Positions 9,891 to 22,047 of a stretch of 22,047 bases of DNA are shown piece after piece. Numbering within the stretch: the stretch's first letter is position 1; the number at the start of each line of letters is the position of its first letter. Source of the stretch: Phoronis australis (lineage: Eukaryota > Phoronida > Phoronidae); assembly GCA_002633005.1 (NCBI GenBank), contig NMRA01000401.1:395827-417873 (forward strand), read 5' to 3'. The translations under genes were made by a program, and so were the position numbers. Under the pieces are notes generated by a model, which did no database searches, was not told the origin of the DNA, and saw only the letters and a program-made list of their open reading frames with translations.

Positions 9891-10091
9891 ATGCATGACC
9901 TGAAGAAATGTTTCCAGGCTCGGATGTGACTCCTGCACAGACTGGTGAGTGACGAAGAGGAAGAACCGTATAGTGCCCCATATCCGAAGAAGTAGGAAGA
10001 CGAGAGGGATGAAAGTCAGTTTGCGGTTCACTTTTACCATAGCTGCAACTGTATCACGTTGAATTGTTGTGCTTTCTTGAGAATTCTTGGT
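9891..10091 (-). CDS. GPR157: GPR157-like receptor, coding exon 2 (ICL3, TM6, ECL3)
   Basis: This exon is too short for simple ORF calling and was found by homology reasoning. Leftward, acceptor TGTATTTAG precedes ACC AAG AAT TCT in phase 0. The donor is CAT|GTAAGC (GT at 9890-9889), also phase 0. Its 67 codons (residues 208-274) carry a polar third intracellular loop, then RKLTFIPLVFLLLRIWGTIRF, which parallels DKKLVLIPLIFIGLRVWSTVRF of human GPR157 and forms TM6. The exon ends at FLQVMH, just where the vertebrate protein reads VVLHGIGN, so the next residues are supplied by exon 3. A CAG|GTCATG donor eight bases earlier is weaker and breaks the match. Confidence 0.9.
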
Positions 10092-10596
10092 CTAAATACA
10101 GGCATAGATTGTTTTTATTTTTCCTCATTCACAAATGCTTTACGTTTAAATGCCATTGGGAAATTATTCTTACTTTAAATCAAGACCACAAAGCACATGT
10201 GAATAAACTTGTCTATTACATGTCATAAAACTGAAAATTCACATGGAAAATGGCCAAAAAAAAGAGCATTGAACTAACTTTTTAACCAAGAACTATCCTG
10301 GAAAAATATTAATTGCTCAATGGTGACAGCAGCAATCATTAGCTGACACGGTTTAGGTATCTACAGTCGAGTTGTCAGAATTTCAGTTATAAATAGTGTT
10401 ACAAACCAACAACGAGTACAGTAATTTGTCAATCTCAGTTGGTGCATGTGGCCATGAAAACCTCGCAATCACAAGTACTGGTTCATGAGAAGGCTTAAAA
10501 ATGAGGGAATCGGGGTTCGAAAATATTGTAAATTTCAGGTGTTCACATGCATGTACTGAAATTGAGGTGTTTCGTTCACATAAAAATGATACTTAC
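10092..10596 (-). other. Intron 1 of the GPR157-like gene (505 bp, phase 0)
   Basis: Bounded on the minus strand by GTAAGT at 10596-10591 and TATTTAG ending at 10092. Nothing else recognisable; a plus-strand 67-codon frame here (10501-10704) is antisense noise overlapping exon 1. Confidence 0.85.
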
Positions 10597-11217
10597 GGTT
10601 TTCCAAATGTGGACTTTGATCAGCAAGTAAATAACTGGCAGAATGAAGTAGGACAGAATTTCCCAACCTTTACCAACAAGGAGCATCCACAATATTTCGT
10701 TTGAACCATAGCCACTATCACCAACTCGTATCCAGCACCATCCAACAGATGTCTGTGACTCATCATCTCCGAGCATGTCATTCGATGCTGCTACAAACAT
10801 TATTATAATTGGTACACCCCACGAGACGATGTGGAATGCAATTTTGTACCCCCTGGTGTTCTTAATGCCGCCTTTAACAATTGTTAAATATAAAAATATC
10901 GCAATGCAAAGTGTCCAGAAGAACGACATCATTTGAGCTGTGTTTGCTATAGCACTCTCAGCTATGCACCATGGGGGTGAATTGCCTGATGAGTCATCGT
11001 GTCCTGATTCTACTAAGTTCATTATGCTTCCAAATGCATATCCCATTGCTGTGATGAAGTCAGATATAGACAGGAATACAAGAAGCTGTCTTGAAGATGT
11101 CCTGATGTCCCTCCATAGCACGTAAGTCAATATTATGAGAAAGGATCCAATCATTGACAAGTAGCACGAAAGTTGTGTAACCACGACGACACCAACTGCG
11201 ACTGTATAATTTCCCAT
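10597..11217 (-). CDS. GPR157: GPR157-like G-protein-coupled receptor, coding exon 1 (N-terminus to TM5)
   Basis: Encodes residues 1-207 of a 345-residue seven-helix receptor (human GPR157 is about 335). Start ATG at 11217 has A at -3 and G at +4. A short extracellular N-terminus with an N-glycosylation site (N3-Y-T5) leads into TM1 (about 7-30). TM2 follows (44-68), then TM3 (about 88-114), TM4 (126-145) and TM5 (about 175-201). Diagnostic GPR157 strings are VSWGVP (131-136), SVGWCWI (157-163) and LWMLLVGKGWE (176-186). Cys84 and Cys161 could form the TM3-ECL2 disulphide. There is no DRY motif. The exon ends at HIWKT with donor GTAAGT (10596-10591), phase 0. Family knowledge: GPR157 is an orphan receptor of the secretin/cAMP-receptor-like group, reported to signal through Gq at primary cilia of neural progenitors. 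Role in this animal is unknown. Confidence 0.92.
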
Positions 11218-11294
11218 AGTTCATAAAAGGAAATGGATGATAAACAATAGTTGAGCACAGCCTGCTTTCTCTTGATAACAGCCAAACAAGTGGT
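11218..11294 (-). other. GPR157: 5' UTR part of GPR157-like exon 1, with upstream splice acceptor
   Basis: On the minus strand a strong acceptor (TCTTTTTTCAG, AG at 11296-11295) lies 77 bases before the start codon. This suggests that a non-coding leader exon exists further right. I cannot place that leader exon with confidence. No in-frame ATG upstream extends the protein. Confidence 0.45.
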
Positions 11295-12804
11295 CTGAAA
11301 AAAGATTCATGTCAAGGTTAAGTTGCAACAGCATACAGCTATCATACTATAACTATTCATGAGGTAACGTTATAAGTTACCGCAATTTATACCGAGATAG
11401 GTGTAAACCCTTGATAACACATGACTCCATCTGTTGAGTGTTCCTGAAAGCTTATTGTTACATGCGCATGTTCTCTAACATGCTCCTAATAATGGCCTGA
11501 TATGCAGTAGAAATGCTTAGGGGGGGATGATGCCCCCAGGGACATGACCATAAAAATGCAGCTAGCATGACGTTTTAGGGTTTACGAAGTCATTTCCCTT
11601 GAAAATGCAATTGCACCCTGCCGTTTACAGCATTGTAGACCTACCAGTGCTTTGAACTTGATTCTCATTAGTTTTTACAATTCTAAAATGAAAGACAGGG
11701 CACCATGGCATCTTCAGCATTTGGCAAAGGACTCCACTCAAAATAGCAAATTTTCGCCACTTTGAAAAGTTTCATAATTCCATTATTTATCTCTAATAGC
11801 CAAGCAAAGCCTGTGGAATACAATTTTATCAGGATTAAGATAATTATCTAAGAGTGCAGATGGATTGTGGTGGTAAATGGTAAAACGATTGTTAATCAGC
11901 TGAATAAAAGCTTTGGACAGAGCACTCCATTTTGGAAGCCCAATCAACAGAGCAATTAACACACTGAATGCGAGAAGCTGGGCAGAGTTTTGTACACACA
12001 AGAATTTCACAAAAAAGCTAGTGTGAATGACCATTTGCTTCACTTGTGTATGGCAATATCTCAGCTGGTCGAGTCTTGCATGGTCTTGCATTTTCATGAG
12101 ATTCTCGCTTCTACACTAAGACAATTCATGCCTGGCAACAAGATTCTTTACAACATACAGTCACATGAATTGTTTTTCACTGCTTATTTCATCACATGAA
12201 GCTCCATCTTGCCCTGGTTACAACAAAAAAGAATGAGGACTTTTACTCCCATAAAATTGGCCTCTTGATAAGTTTCCATTTCCATTAGCAACTCAAGTCT
12301 TAACTAATCCGAAAGAGCAGCAGTTTTGAATGTGCAATTTCAGGCTTTTAATATCTCCACAATCTATAAAGCATTTTCCTTTGTTGCTGATGGTTTCAAT
12401 GGTCTTGCTGTTAACGGAATTATTTGACAATGAAACCAATGTGATCAATACACACACATATATATATATATAGTTGCTTACATAAGTCTGGGATTTTAAG
12501 AAACAATTTGGTGCCTGTTTTTAGTGGAAAAAACAAGTTCTTAAAATTCAGGACCCTTGACTGTCACTATTGCCTTTATATGCTAGTATAAAAATAAATC
12601 ACTTTTTGTTTTTTATCCAAATCAGGTGAACAGGTTAAAATACAATTACTGAAAATCTGTGAGACTATATTTAAAATGAAGGCATGTGAGGTGCACATAA
12701 TGTGAACTATTTTGTGAACTATTTGTAGGAAGAACATGAGTGTAAATGTACTCCTCACACTTCACTCACATGATTTGTCACATGTGCTGATAACTTAGGA
12801 ACAA
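11295..12804. other. Intergenic or upstream non-coding region
   Basis: AT-rich, no assignable ORF. A CA/TA microsatellite lies at about 12449-12473. Short open frames at 11783-12097 and 12576-12758 have no recognisable domain. It may contain the leader intron of the receptor gene, given the acceptor at 11295-11296. Confidence 0.5.
12449..12473. repeat. (CA)n(TA)n microsatellite
   Basis: A run of CA dinucleotides passes directly into a run of TA dinucleotides. Simple sequence repeat. Confidence 0.9.
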
Positions 12805-12986
12805 TTAAACAATCGGCATTTTAACTGTCCGCATAAGAAGGATCATTGTTGCTGAAATGGTCCGCCATGTCCTCAAACCACTCGAATATCCACCTGGTAT
12901 GAAGTTCGATACAAACAGCAAAATTTTCTCCACTTCTCGATTTGAGTTGAAAACCTGCTCCTGGGTGAAGTCTGGATCTCGGAATT
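12805..12986 (-). other. Exon-like block on the minus strand, unidentified
   Basis: A good acceptor, AATCTCTTTCAG (AG at 12988-12987), opens into a 59-codon frame running to TAA at 12807-12805. The first half reads naturally (RDPDFTQEQVFNSNREVEKI). A second frame on the same strand ends in FEWFEDMADHFSNNDPSYADS at a TAA (12823-12821). The plus strand also has a 55-codon open frame here. Coding-like character therefore switches frame within the block. This could mean a terminal exon with a one-base error, a short internal exon ending at CAG|GTGGAT, or chance. No family recognised; the upstream exons are not visible. Confidence 0.3.
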
Positions 12987-13102
12987 CTGAAAGAGATTAT
13001 TAAATCGAGGACAACGTTGACACAATTTCAAATATGGAGGCAAGAACATTTAGACTGGCAAGCATCTGTCATTTATTTATTTATGGACAACTGAGTCTTG
13101 TA

Positions 13103-13131
13103 GCGAAATTTCGCCTCATGCGTCTACGCAT
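13103..13131. repeat. Two adjacent short perfect palindromes
   Basis: GCGAAATTTCGC (13103-13114) is followed after three bases by ATGCGTCTACGCAT (13118-13131, arms of six with a CT centre). Both are perfect. They lie about 100 bases upstream of the TATA/E-box group and could be protein-binding sites. Confidence 0.7.
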
Positions 13132-13209
13132 TAGCTGAACAAAACATGAAAAATATCAAACCTGAGCGCTCGAGACATAAAGCCTTCACCGTCCATGTAT
13201 TGACATGAG

Positions 13210-13234
13210 CACGTGACAGTCACGTGGTATATAT
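13210..13234 (+). promoter_or_regulatory. Candidate GAPDH promoter: double E-box palindrome plus TATA box
   Basis: CACGTGAC-A-GTCACGTG (13210-13226) is a perfect 17-base palindrome holding two CACGTG E-boxes, 11 bases apart. One base later comes TATATAT (13228-13234). A third CACGTG lies at 13439-13444. Such sites are bound by bHLH factors (USF, Myc/Max, MITF/TFE), and the ACGTG core is also that of hypoxia-response elements. Either fits a glycolytic gene. Transcription would start near 13260. Assignment to GAPDH is inferred from direction, the splice donor at 13477 and the acceptor at 15720. Confidence 0.5.
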
Positions 13235-13257
13235 GAAACTTCATCTGTTTATTACAA

Positions 13258-13476
13258 GTAGAGGATATTAGTTAATAATTAGCCAACAATTAGTGCATAG
13301 TATTTAAAACATGTTGATTTAAGAAAGTAAATCAACCATTTCAAATTATTATGTCATCTTTCTTTTCAAAAGTATCTGGGTTTGAGACTCGACTAAAATA
13401 TAGGTTAAAAGTCCATGTCATCCGGGAAACTTTGTGATCACGTGAACCGGCTTCTCCTTGGCTTGCCCTTCAAAAG
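13258..13476 (+). other. GAPDH: Putative non-coding leader exon of GAPDH
   Basis: The GAPDH start codon lies only 39 bases after a strong acceptor (TTTCTCTTGCAG, ending 15720), so an upstream untranslated exon must exist. The best donor I see is CAAAAG|GTAAGG (GT at 13477-13478), preceded by pyrimidine-rich CTTCTCCTTGGCTTGCCCTT. The left edge is set only by the TATA box at 13228. A weaker AAATATA near 13396 would give a leader of about 50 bases instead. Confidence 0.4.
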
Positions 13477-15720
13477 GTAAGGATTGTTGGTCTTGTCTTC
13501 TCAGTTTGAGGCTCTTCATCTTAAACTTTATTCAATATTGGTGTTGTTTTGTTAGCCTATTAGTGAATGATAAATTTTGTGTCTAACTGTGGTGAGGCTG
13601 AACGATGACAATGTTTATTTTTCGTAGTCTGACCTTTTCAACTTGCAATTTTTTTTTCGTTTAAAAACTGCCAACAAAGCACCGTATTGCCCAACACACA
13701 GGCCACGAGTCGAACCCTTCAATTCTAATTTTGTAACACCATTTATTGTATTGCTCACAACCATCAGTCGGCCATGGGTTAACCAAAATTAACGCCTTGC
13801 ATAAGTTATACTAATCTTGAGTCATTTTTAATCCTTGGAAGGGAATTTTTAGGCAATTTGAATTTCGCATGATGACTGAAGCCAGGCGTGAATTGTGATG
13901 CTAAATATTTCCGTAGGTTAATGCCGTTAATGGGGCCGATAGTTGGCTTCAAAATCGAGGCATAGAGTGTCCTGTAGCTAGGTGATCTAGATAATCATGG
14001 AGGTTAAAAAATGTGGTGAAGTAATATTTTATGGTGATTGAGATTTCCATGTCACTGCTCGATGTTTAGCTTAACAGCGTGGTCGTGCCATATACTCTGT
14101 CTCTGTTGAACTCAGAAAATATCCTCATCAATATCCCCGTAAAAATGCACGGTAATTGTTTACAATATGACGACAATAAGTTGCACAAATGATTTTGGTA
14201 TCGTTAGATTCCTCATGCTGTCACCTTTCCAAAAATATATGAATTGATCCCCTACCGCGTTTCCTTCATATTTTATCGTCGAATTTCAGTTAGCACTATT
14301 TCCCGGTGGACACCGCTATGTTAGTTCAACTCAAGATAATAGCGACACCTATTGTTATTGAATGAAACAGCATCATTGATTCTGAATGGTGGTTGCCCGC
14401 GCGAGATTCCCGCTAAAGTTTTCCTGACATAATATGGTGCATGCACAAGTAGAAGCATTTTACCTTTTCCATTTTTTTAGAATTGTGACCATTCAGTGAC
14501 CATTTTTCCATGAAATTGTCTGAAGTGATACTTTTTTCACAAGTCTGGACCTCAAAAACAATTTCCGCTTTTTGGCAGATTCTTGGTAGCAGATGCGTAT
14601 ATCAGGGTCACCATAGGATCGAATTCGAACCCTTGGTTACGTAACTCGGGCAGTGGATTGACGGGTCTCGGTCAATTTGAACTTATGAAAAGCGACGATA
14701 TGCAAGTCGGTAGAGTTCAGTTTTTGACCGCCAGGTGACTCCTTATCCATTCAAAATGGCGGTATTACTACCGAGTACCAGGAAATAGTGCGAGCAGAAA
14801 TTTCACGATAAAAAACTAAGGGAACAGGGTAGGACAAATTTCTACGTATATTTGGAAAGATAACATTGCGAGGAATCGAACGATACCAAAATCATATGTC
14901 TAAGTCTTTGTCGTCATATTGTAAACAATTACCCAAATGCACCATTGAATCTCTAACTCAGTTGCTCCTGCTCAGGGATAACGCAGAGTGTCGCATACAC
15001 TAGTTAAGTCCGTTTCATGGACCGATCTTTCCTGATTTTTGCCGAACAATTCCGACTTATGTCTGTTTACTTCCGGTTGTCATTTAAGCCCGTGTTTGAT
15101 GTGCGCTGACTGCTTCGAGTGGCAAATACTCTGATTTCACGAAATAAGTGGAACCATTGTGAACCAAAGGTATTGAAGTTGAATGTAGGATAAAAGCAAC
15201 AGTAATTTGAGGTTGGGACACACACACAAACTTTAAAAGGAATTTCAGGGGAATTATTGTTTGACCTTGAAACTCACTGTGGCGACTTGGGATTTTTCTC
15301 TGGTCAATATCGAATACAATCCCTAGGCAGATCCAGGGGGGTAAAGGGTGTCCAGACTCCTCTGTTTCCCAGAAAAGTCCAGAAAATTTAGGTTTGGCTT
15401 GAATTTCGATTTCTCAAATATTAGAGGTCCCAATCTGGAGAATGTTCACCGTAATTTACTACACATGTGATGTTGACTGTTTAGCATTGATGTTGTAGGG
15501 ATTATGCTAGTCGTGGAGATATATCATGGGGGACCACTATAGAGACTTCATTGCACATACCACGGAATGTTCTTGAACGGTATATGTGTGCATAACAATC
15601 AGCGTTGCACTCCATCTACTCCATATGATAGTTGTCTTATTTATGGATTTCAAGTATTTAAGTCACTGCAGCTGTTACTATTACTGTCATGGTAACAACC
15701 TCTACTTATTTCTCTTGCAG
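13477..15720 (+). other. Putative leader intron of GAPDH
   Basis: Runs from GTAAGG to TTGCAG. It contains the foldback element at about 14060-15030. The remainder is non-coding with no ORF above 60 codons that I can assign. Confidence 0.45.
14060..15030. repeat. Foldback element: long imperfect inverted repeat
   Basis: The left arm (about 14060-14325) and the reverse complement of the right arm (about 14765-15030) align for over 200 bases. Shared blocks include AATTGTTTACAATATGACGA, GATTTTGGTATCGTT, GATTCCTC, TTTTATCGT and GCACTATTTCC. The arms are diverged, estimated by eye at about three quarters identical, and enclose roughly 440 bases without an ORF. This is the build of a non-autonomous foldback or long-TIR transposon. 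Target-site duplications are not clear. Confidence 0.75.
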
Positions 15721-15782
15721 TAGCATCTTCCACATCACACCAGTTTTACTCTATTCACCATGGTTAAAGTTGGAATCAATGG
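15721..15782 (+). CDS. GAPDH: Glyceraldehyde-3-phosphate dehydrogenase, coding exon 1 (5' UTR 15721-15759; codons 1-8)
   Basis: GAPDH oxidises and phosphorylates glyceraldehyde 3-phosphate to 1,3-bisphosphoglycerate with NAD+ in cytosolic glycolysis; it works as a homotetramer. Here 39 untranslated bases follow the acceptor at 15720. Then ATG 15760, in a strong CACCATGG context, encodes MVKVGING. The donor GG|GTAAGT (GT 15783-15784) splits the Gly8 codon (phase 2). The first bases begin the Rossmann NAD-binding motif GINGFGRIGR, completed by exon 2. The five exons visible give codons 1-193 of an expected length of about 333-335; the last third is outside the window. No stop or frameshift is seen in the visible exons, so this looks like the working, intron-containing gene rather than one of the processed copies common for GAPDH. 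Confidence 0.95.
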
Positions 15783-16941
15783 GTAAGTGATTATAAGATT
15801 TAGTAGTTTTGTGCTGCTGCACAAGTACACTGAAATATAACTACTTCCAATAAGTCAGTAAAATGTACTATGCCACAAAACTAAGTTCTTTTATAATGTA
15901 ATGCAAGAGTTTGAAATTGTGCGAAACGATTCCATTTTTAAGTTGTTAATTACTTTTTACAGTTAACAGTAACAAGGAATATACTTATTGACAGTTAAAG
16001 TGCTTTAATTTTTTTTATTAAATATTCCGGAGCCAATCAAAAGTCGAATTCGGGATTCGCGATCACAGTTTTTTGGCATTTGGGACCCCCTCAGTTCAGG
16101 TATGACATTAGCCAAGTGAACTCTGGTGTTCGATTCTGACAGCCTGGTATCCAGTTAATCCATACAAGCATTTTCAGAACTATCCAATGTTTAATTTTGA
16201 AGTGACAGGCCTCCAAAATCCGAAAAAATCAGTTTCAATTCGCGAAGTCAAAAATGGGCGTGGCACCCAATATTTTGAAGGGCCGAATCTCGGAGACCCT
16301 TTGACTTAGGTGAATAAAATTTTACAGGTAATCATTGTGTACCATGATTAACATCTCATTAAATTTTCATCCAATTCTGAGATGGTGACCTGACACCCTC
16401 TGGGTGATTTCATGTGGAATGACTCAGTTGTAAGGGTGCTTGGTGAGCAATGTGTGGGCAATTGGTGATCGGGGAATCCTCATCGTTTTGGCGTCTTCAT
16501 TGTGATCACTGATTACTCAAAATGTCTCTGGGCACTTTACCCAGCACTCGCTAACCGGAAAGGTTGATAAAAAACAATAGAAGCTTATCATCTTTCTAGA
16601 TTTTCACTCACATACACTTGCCACTCAAATCATGACACAACCGGGTTCATGCCCAAGCCATGCTGATTCTGCTGATACAGTTAGATCCAACAAACACAAG
16701 GTACTCGCACATCAATTGCACCTGTGCTTTCTCTAGTTCCTTGGTGTGTCAACTTTGTTGTATGGCGTCCGTTGAACAAATTGCTCTGCTTACTTTGGTA
16801 GTGCTCCGATTTCTCACAAAAATCTGGCAATCTGGCAGATCCTCCTTTGTTGAAGCTAATGATAATCTGGTAAACACTGCTTAAGATGTCAAACAGGAGC
16901 CTGGGAGAGTTGAGACCAGGCCTTTATGCAGGGTACGTCCT

Positions 16942-16961
16942 GGGCGTCCATGTGGACGCCC
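16942..16961. repeat. Perfect short hairpin, motif repeated downstream
   Basis: GGGCGTCCA-TG-TGGACGCCC has nine-base arms and a two-base loop. The half-site TGGACGCCCT recurs at 17326-17335 and, with one change, as TGGACACCCT near 17355. This suggests remnants of one repetitive element between about 16930 and 17390. Confidence 0.6.
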
Positions 16962-17284
16962 TAGCACTAATATGAATGCCCTGACAAGGAGGCCCACTGT
17001 ATCATTTGGAAGCCCACTGTCAATAGGAACCTTTCAAGTTTGGACTGCACATTGTAATGAATACTAGGAAGGCTCACAGTGGGGGCTCTTTTTTCAAAGC
17101 AGGGAGAAATTACAATGTATATACAAAGTATATACAATGTTGCTATGCTCACACTTGCTTGATAGCATTGTAAAAGTCTTAGTGTACATTTTTTTAGTGA
17201 AAATGCTCACTACAGAAGGCTGTACCTAAACTTAGATGTAAAAACCTTGATCTATGCATTTTTTGTAAAAAAATCTGTGTGTTT

Positions 17285-17309
17285 GGGGGGATTGCTGGGG
17301 GGTGGGGGG
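17285..17309 (+). other. G-quadruplex-capable tract in GAPDH intron
   Basis: Three G6 runs (17285-17290, 17297-17302, 17304-17309) within 25 bases on the transcribed sense strand. Each run can be divided into two G3 blocks, enough for a quadruplex. Confidence 0.6.
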
Positions 17310-17609
17310 TTACACGTCGGAATCATGGACGCCCTGTAATATTGGGAACCCCATTTTGGACACCCTATTTTCGAAATCCTGGATAAAGGCTTGGTTGAGA
17401 CTGATCTCAAAACTGGAGATTGGGACGTTTCAAGCATGTTGGGCAGTTGCAGAAGCTCAAGTTGCTGTTAATAACAAAAGTTTATGCAATTCTGACCTAG
17501 GAATTACTTCTCAAAATATAAAGGAATCCGGGGATATGTACTTAAGTTAATAATTTTTCCTAAAATTTGCTGTTGGATAGCCTGCAATGGATGTAGAATT
17601 GGGCTATAG

Positions 17610-22047
<4,438 letters not shown>

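Noticed and set aside
10501-11125. Plus-strand ORFs over the receptor exon 1
   Set aside because: Antisense of the GPR157-like coding exon.

Overview
This window is AT-rich nuclear DNA from an invertebrate animal. The evidence is GT-AG introns, long intergenic gaps, decayed transposons, and two animal genes with diagnostic protein motifs: a GPR157-type seven-transmembrane receptor and a cytosolic GAPDH. The species cannot be fixed from sequence alone. High heterozygosity (see below) and the repeat types suggest a marine invertebrate such as a lancelet, hemichordate, mollusc or cnidarian; this is inference.

Layout. 1-120 (+): the last coding stretch of an unidentified gene entering from the left. 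About 121-4060: non-coding, with two long G runs. 4061-4243: an 18-bp minisatellite rich in ATTTGCAT octamers, just beyond the 3' end of the receptor gene. 4383-11294 (-): a complete GPR157-like gene with three coding exons (11217-10597, 10091-9891, 4598-4383; 345 codons). Its TM7 exon lies 5.3 kb from the TM6 exon. That large intron holds two near-identical 1.5-kb direct copies (4618-6118 and 7556-9026). Between them is part of a TTAA-inserting, THAP-domain DNA transposon (Kolobok/T2-like). The single ambiguous base of the window (n, 7555) sits exactly at the left edge of the second copy. The second copy also looks like the empty-site allele of the first. The simplest reading is two haplotypes placed end to end by the assembler, one carrying the transposon.

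11295-13000: non-coding apart from an orphan exon-like block on the minus strand (12805-12986). 13100-13480: a probable promoter region with a TATA box, a perfect palindrome of two CACGTG E-boxes, and a good splice donor. It is the likely start of the GAPDH transcript. 15721 onward (+): GAPDH coding exons 1-5 (codons 1-193, including the NAD-binding motif and catalytic Cys151/His178). The remaining third of the gene is beyond the right edge. GAPDH introns contain a long foldback (inverted repeat) element, a tRNA-like SINE fragment, a G-rich quadruplex-type tract and other repeats.

The two main genes are divergently transcribed (receptor leftward, GAPDH rightward) from the 11.3-13.5 kb interval. 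Nothing in the sequence ties them into one pathway. The least ordinary content is the transposon remnant. In it, a THAP/zinc-finger transposase 5' half faces, tail to tail, a minus-strand ORF with a P2X7 C-terminal-like cysteine domain.
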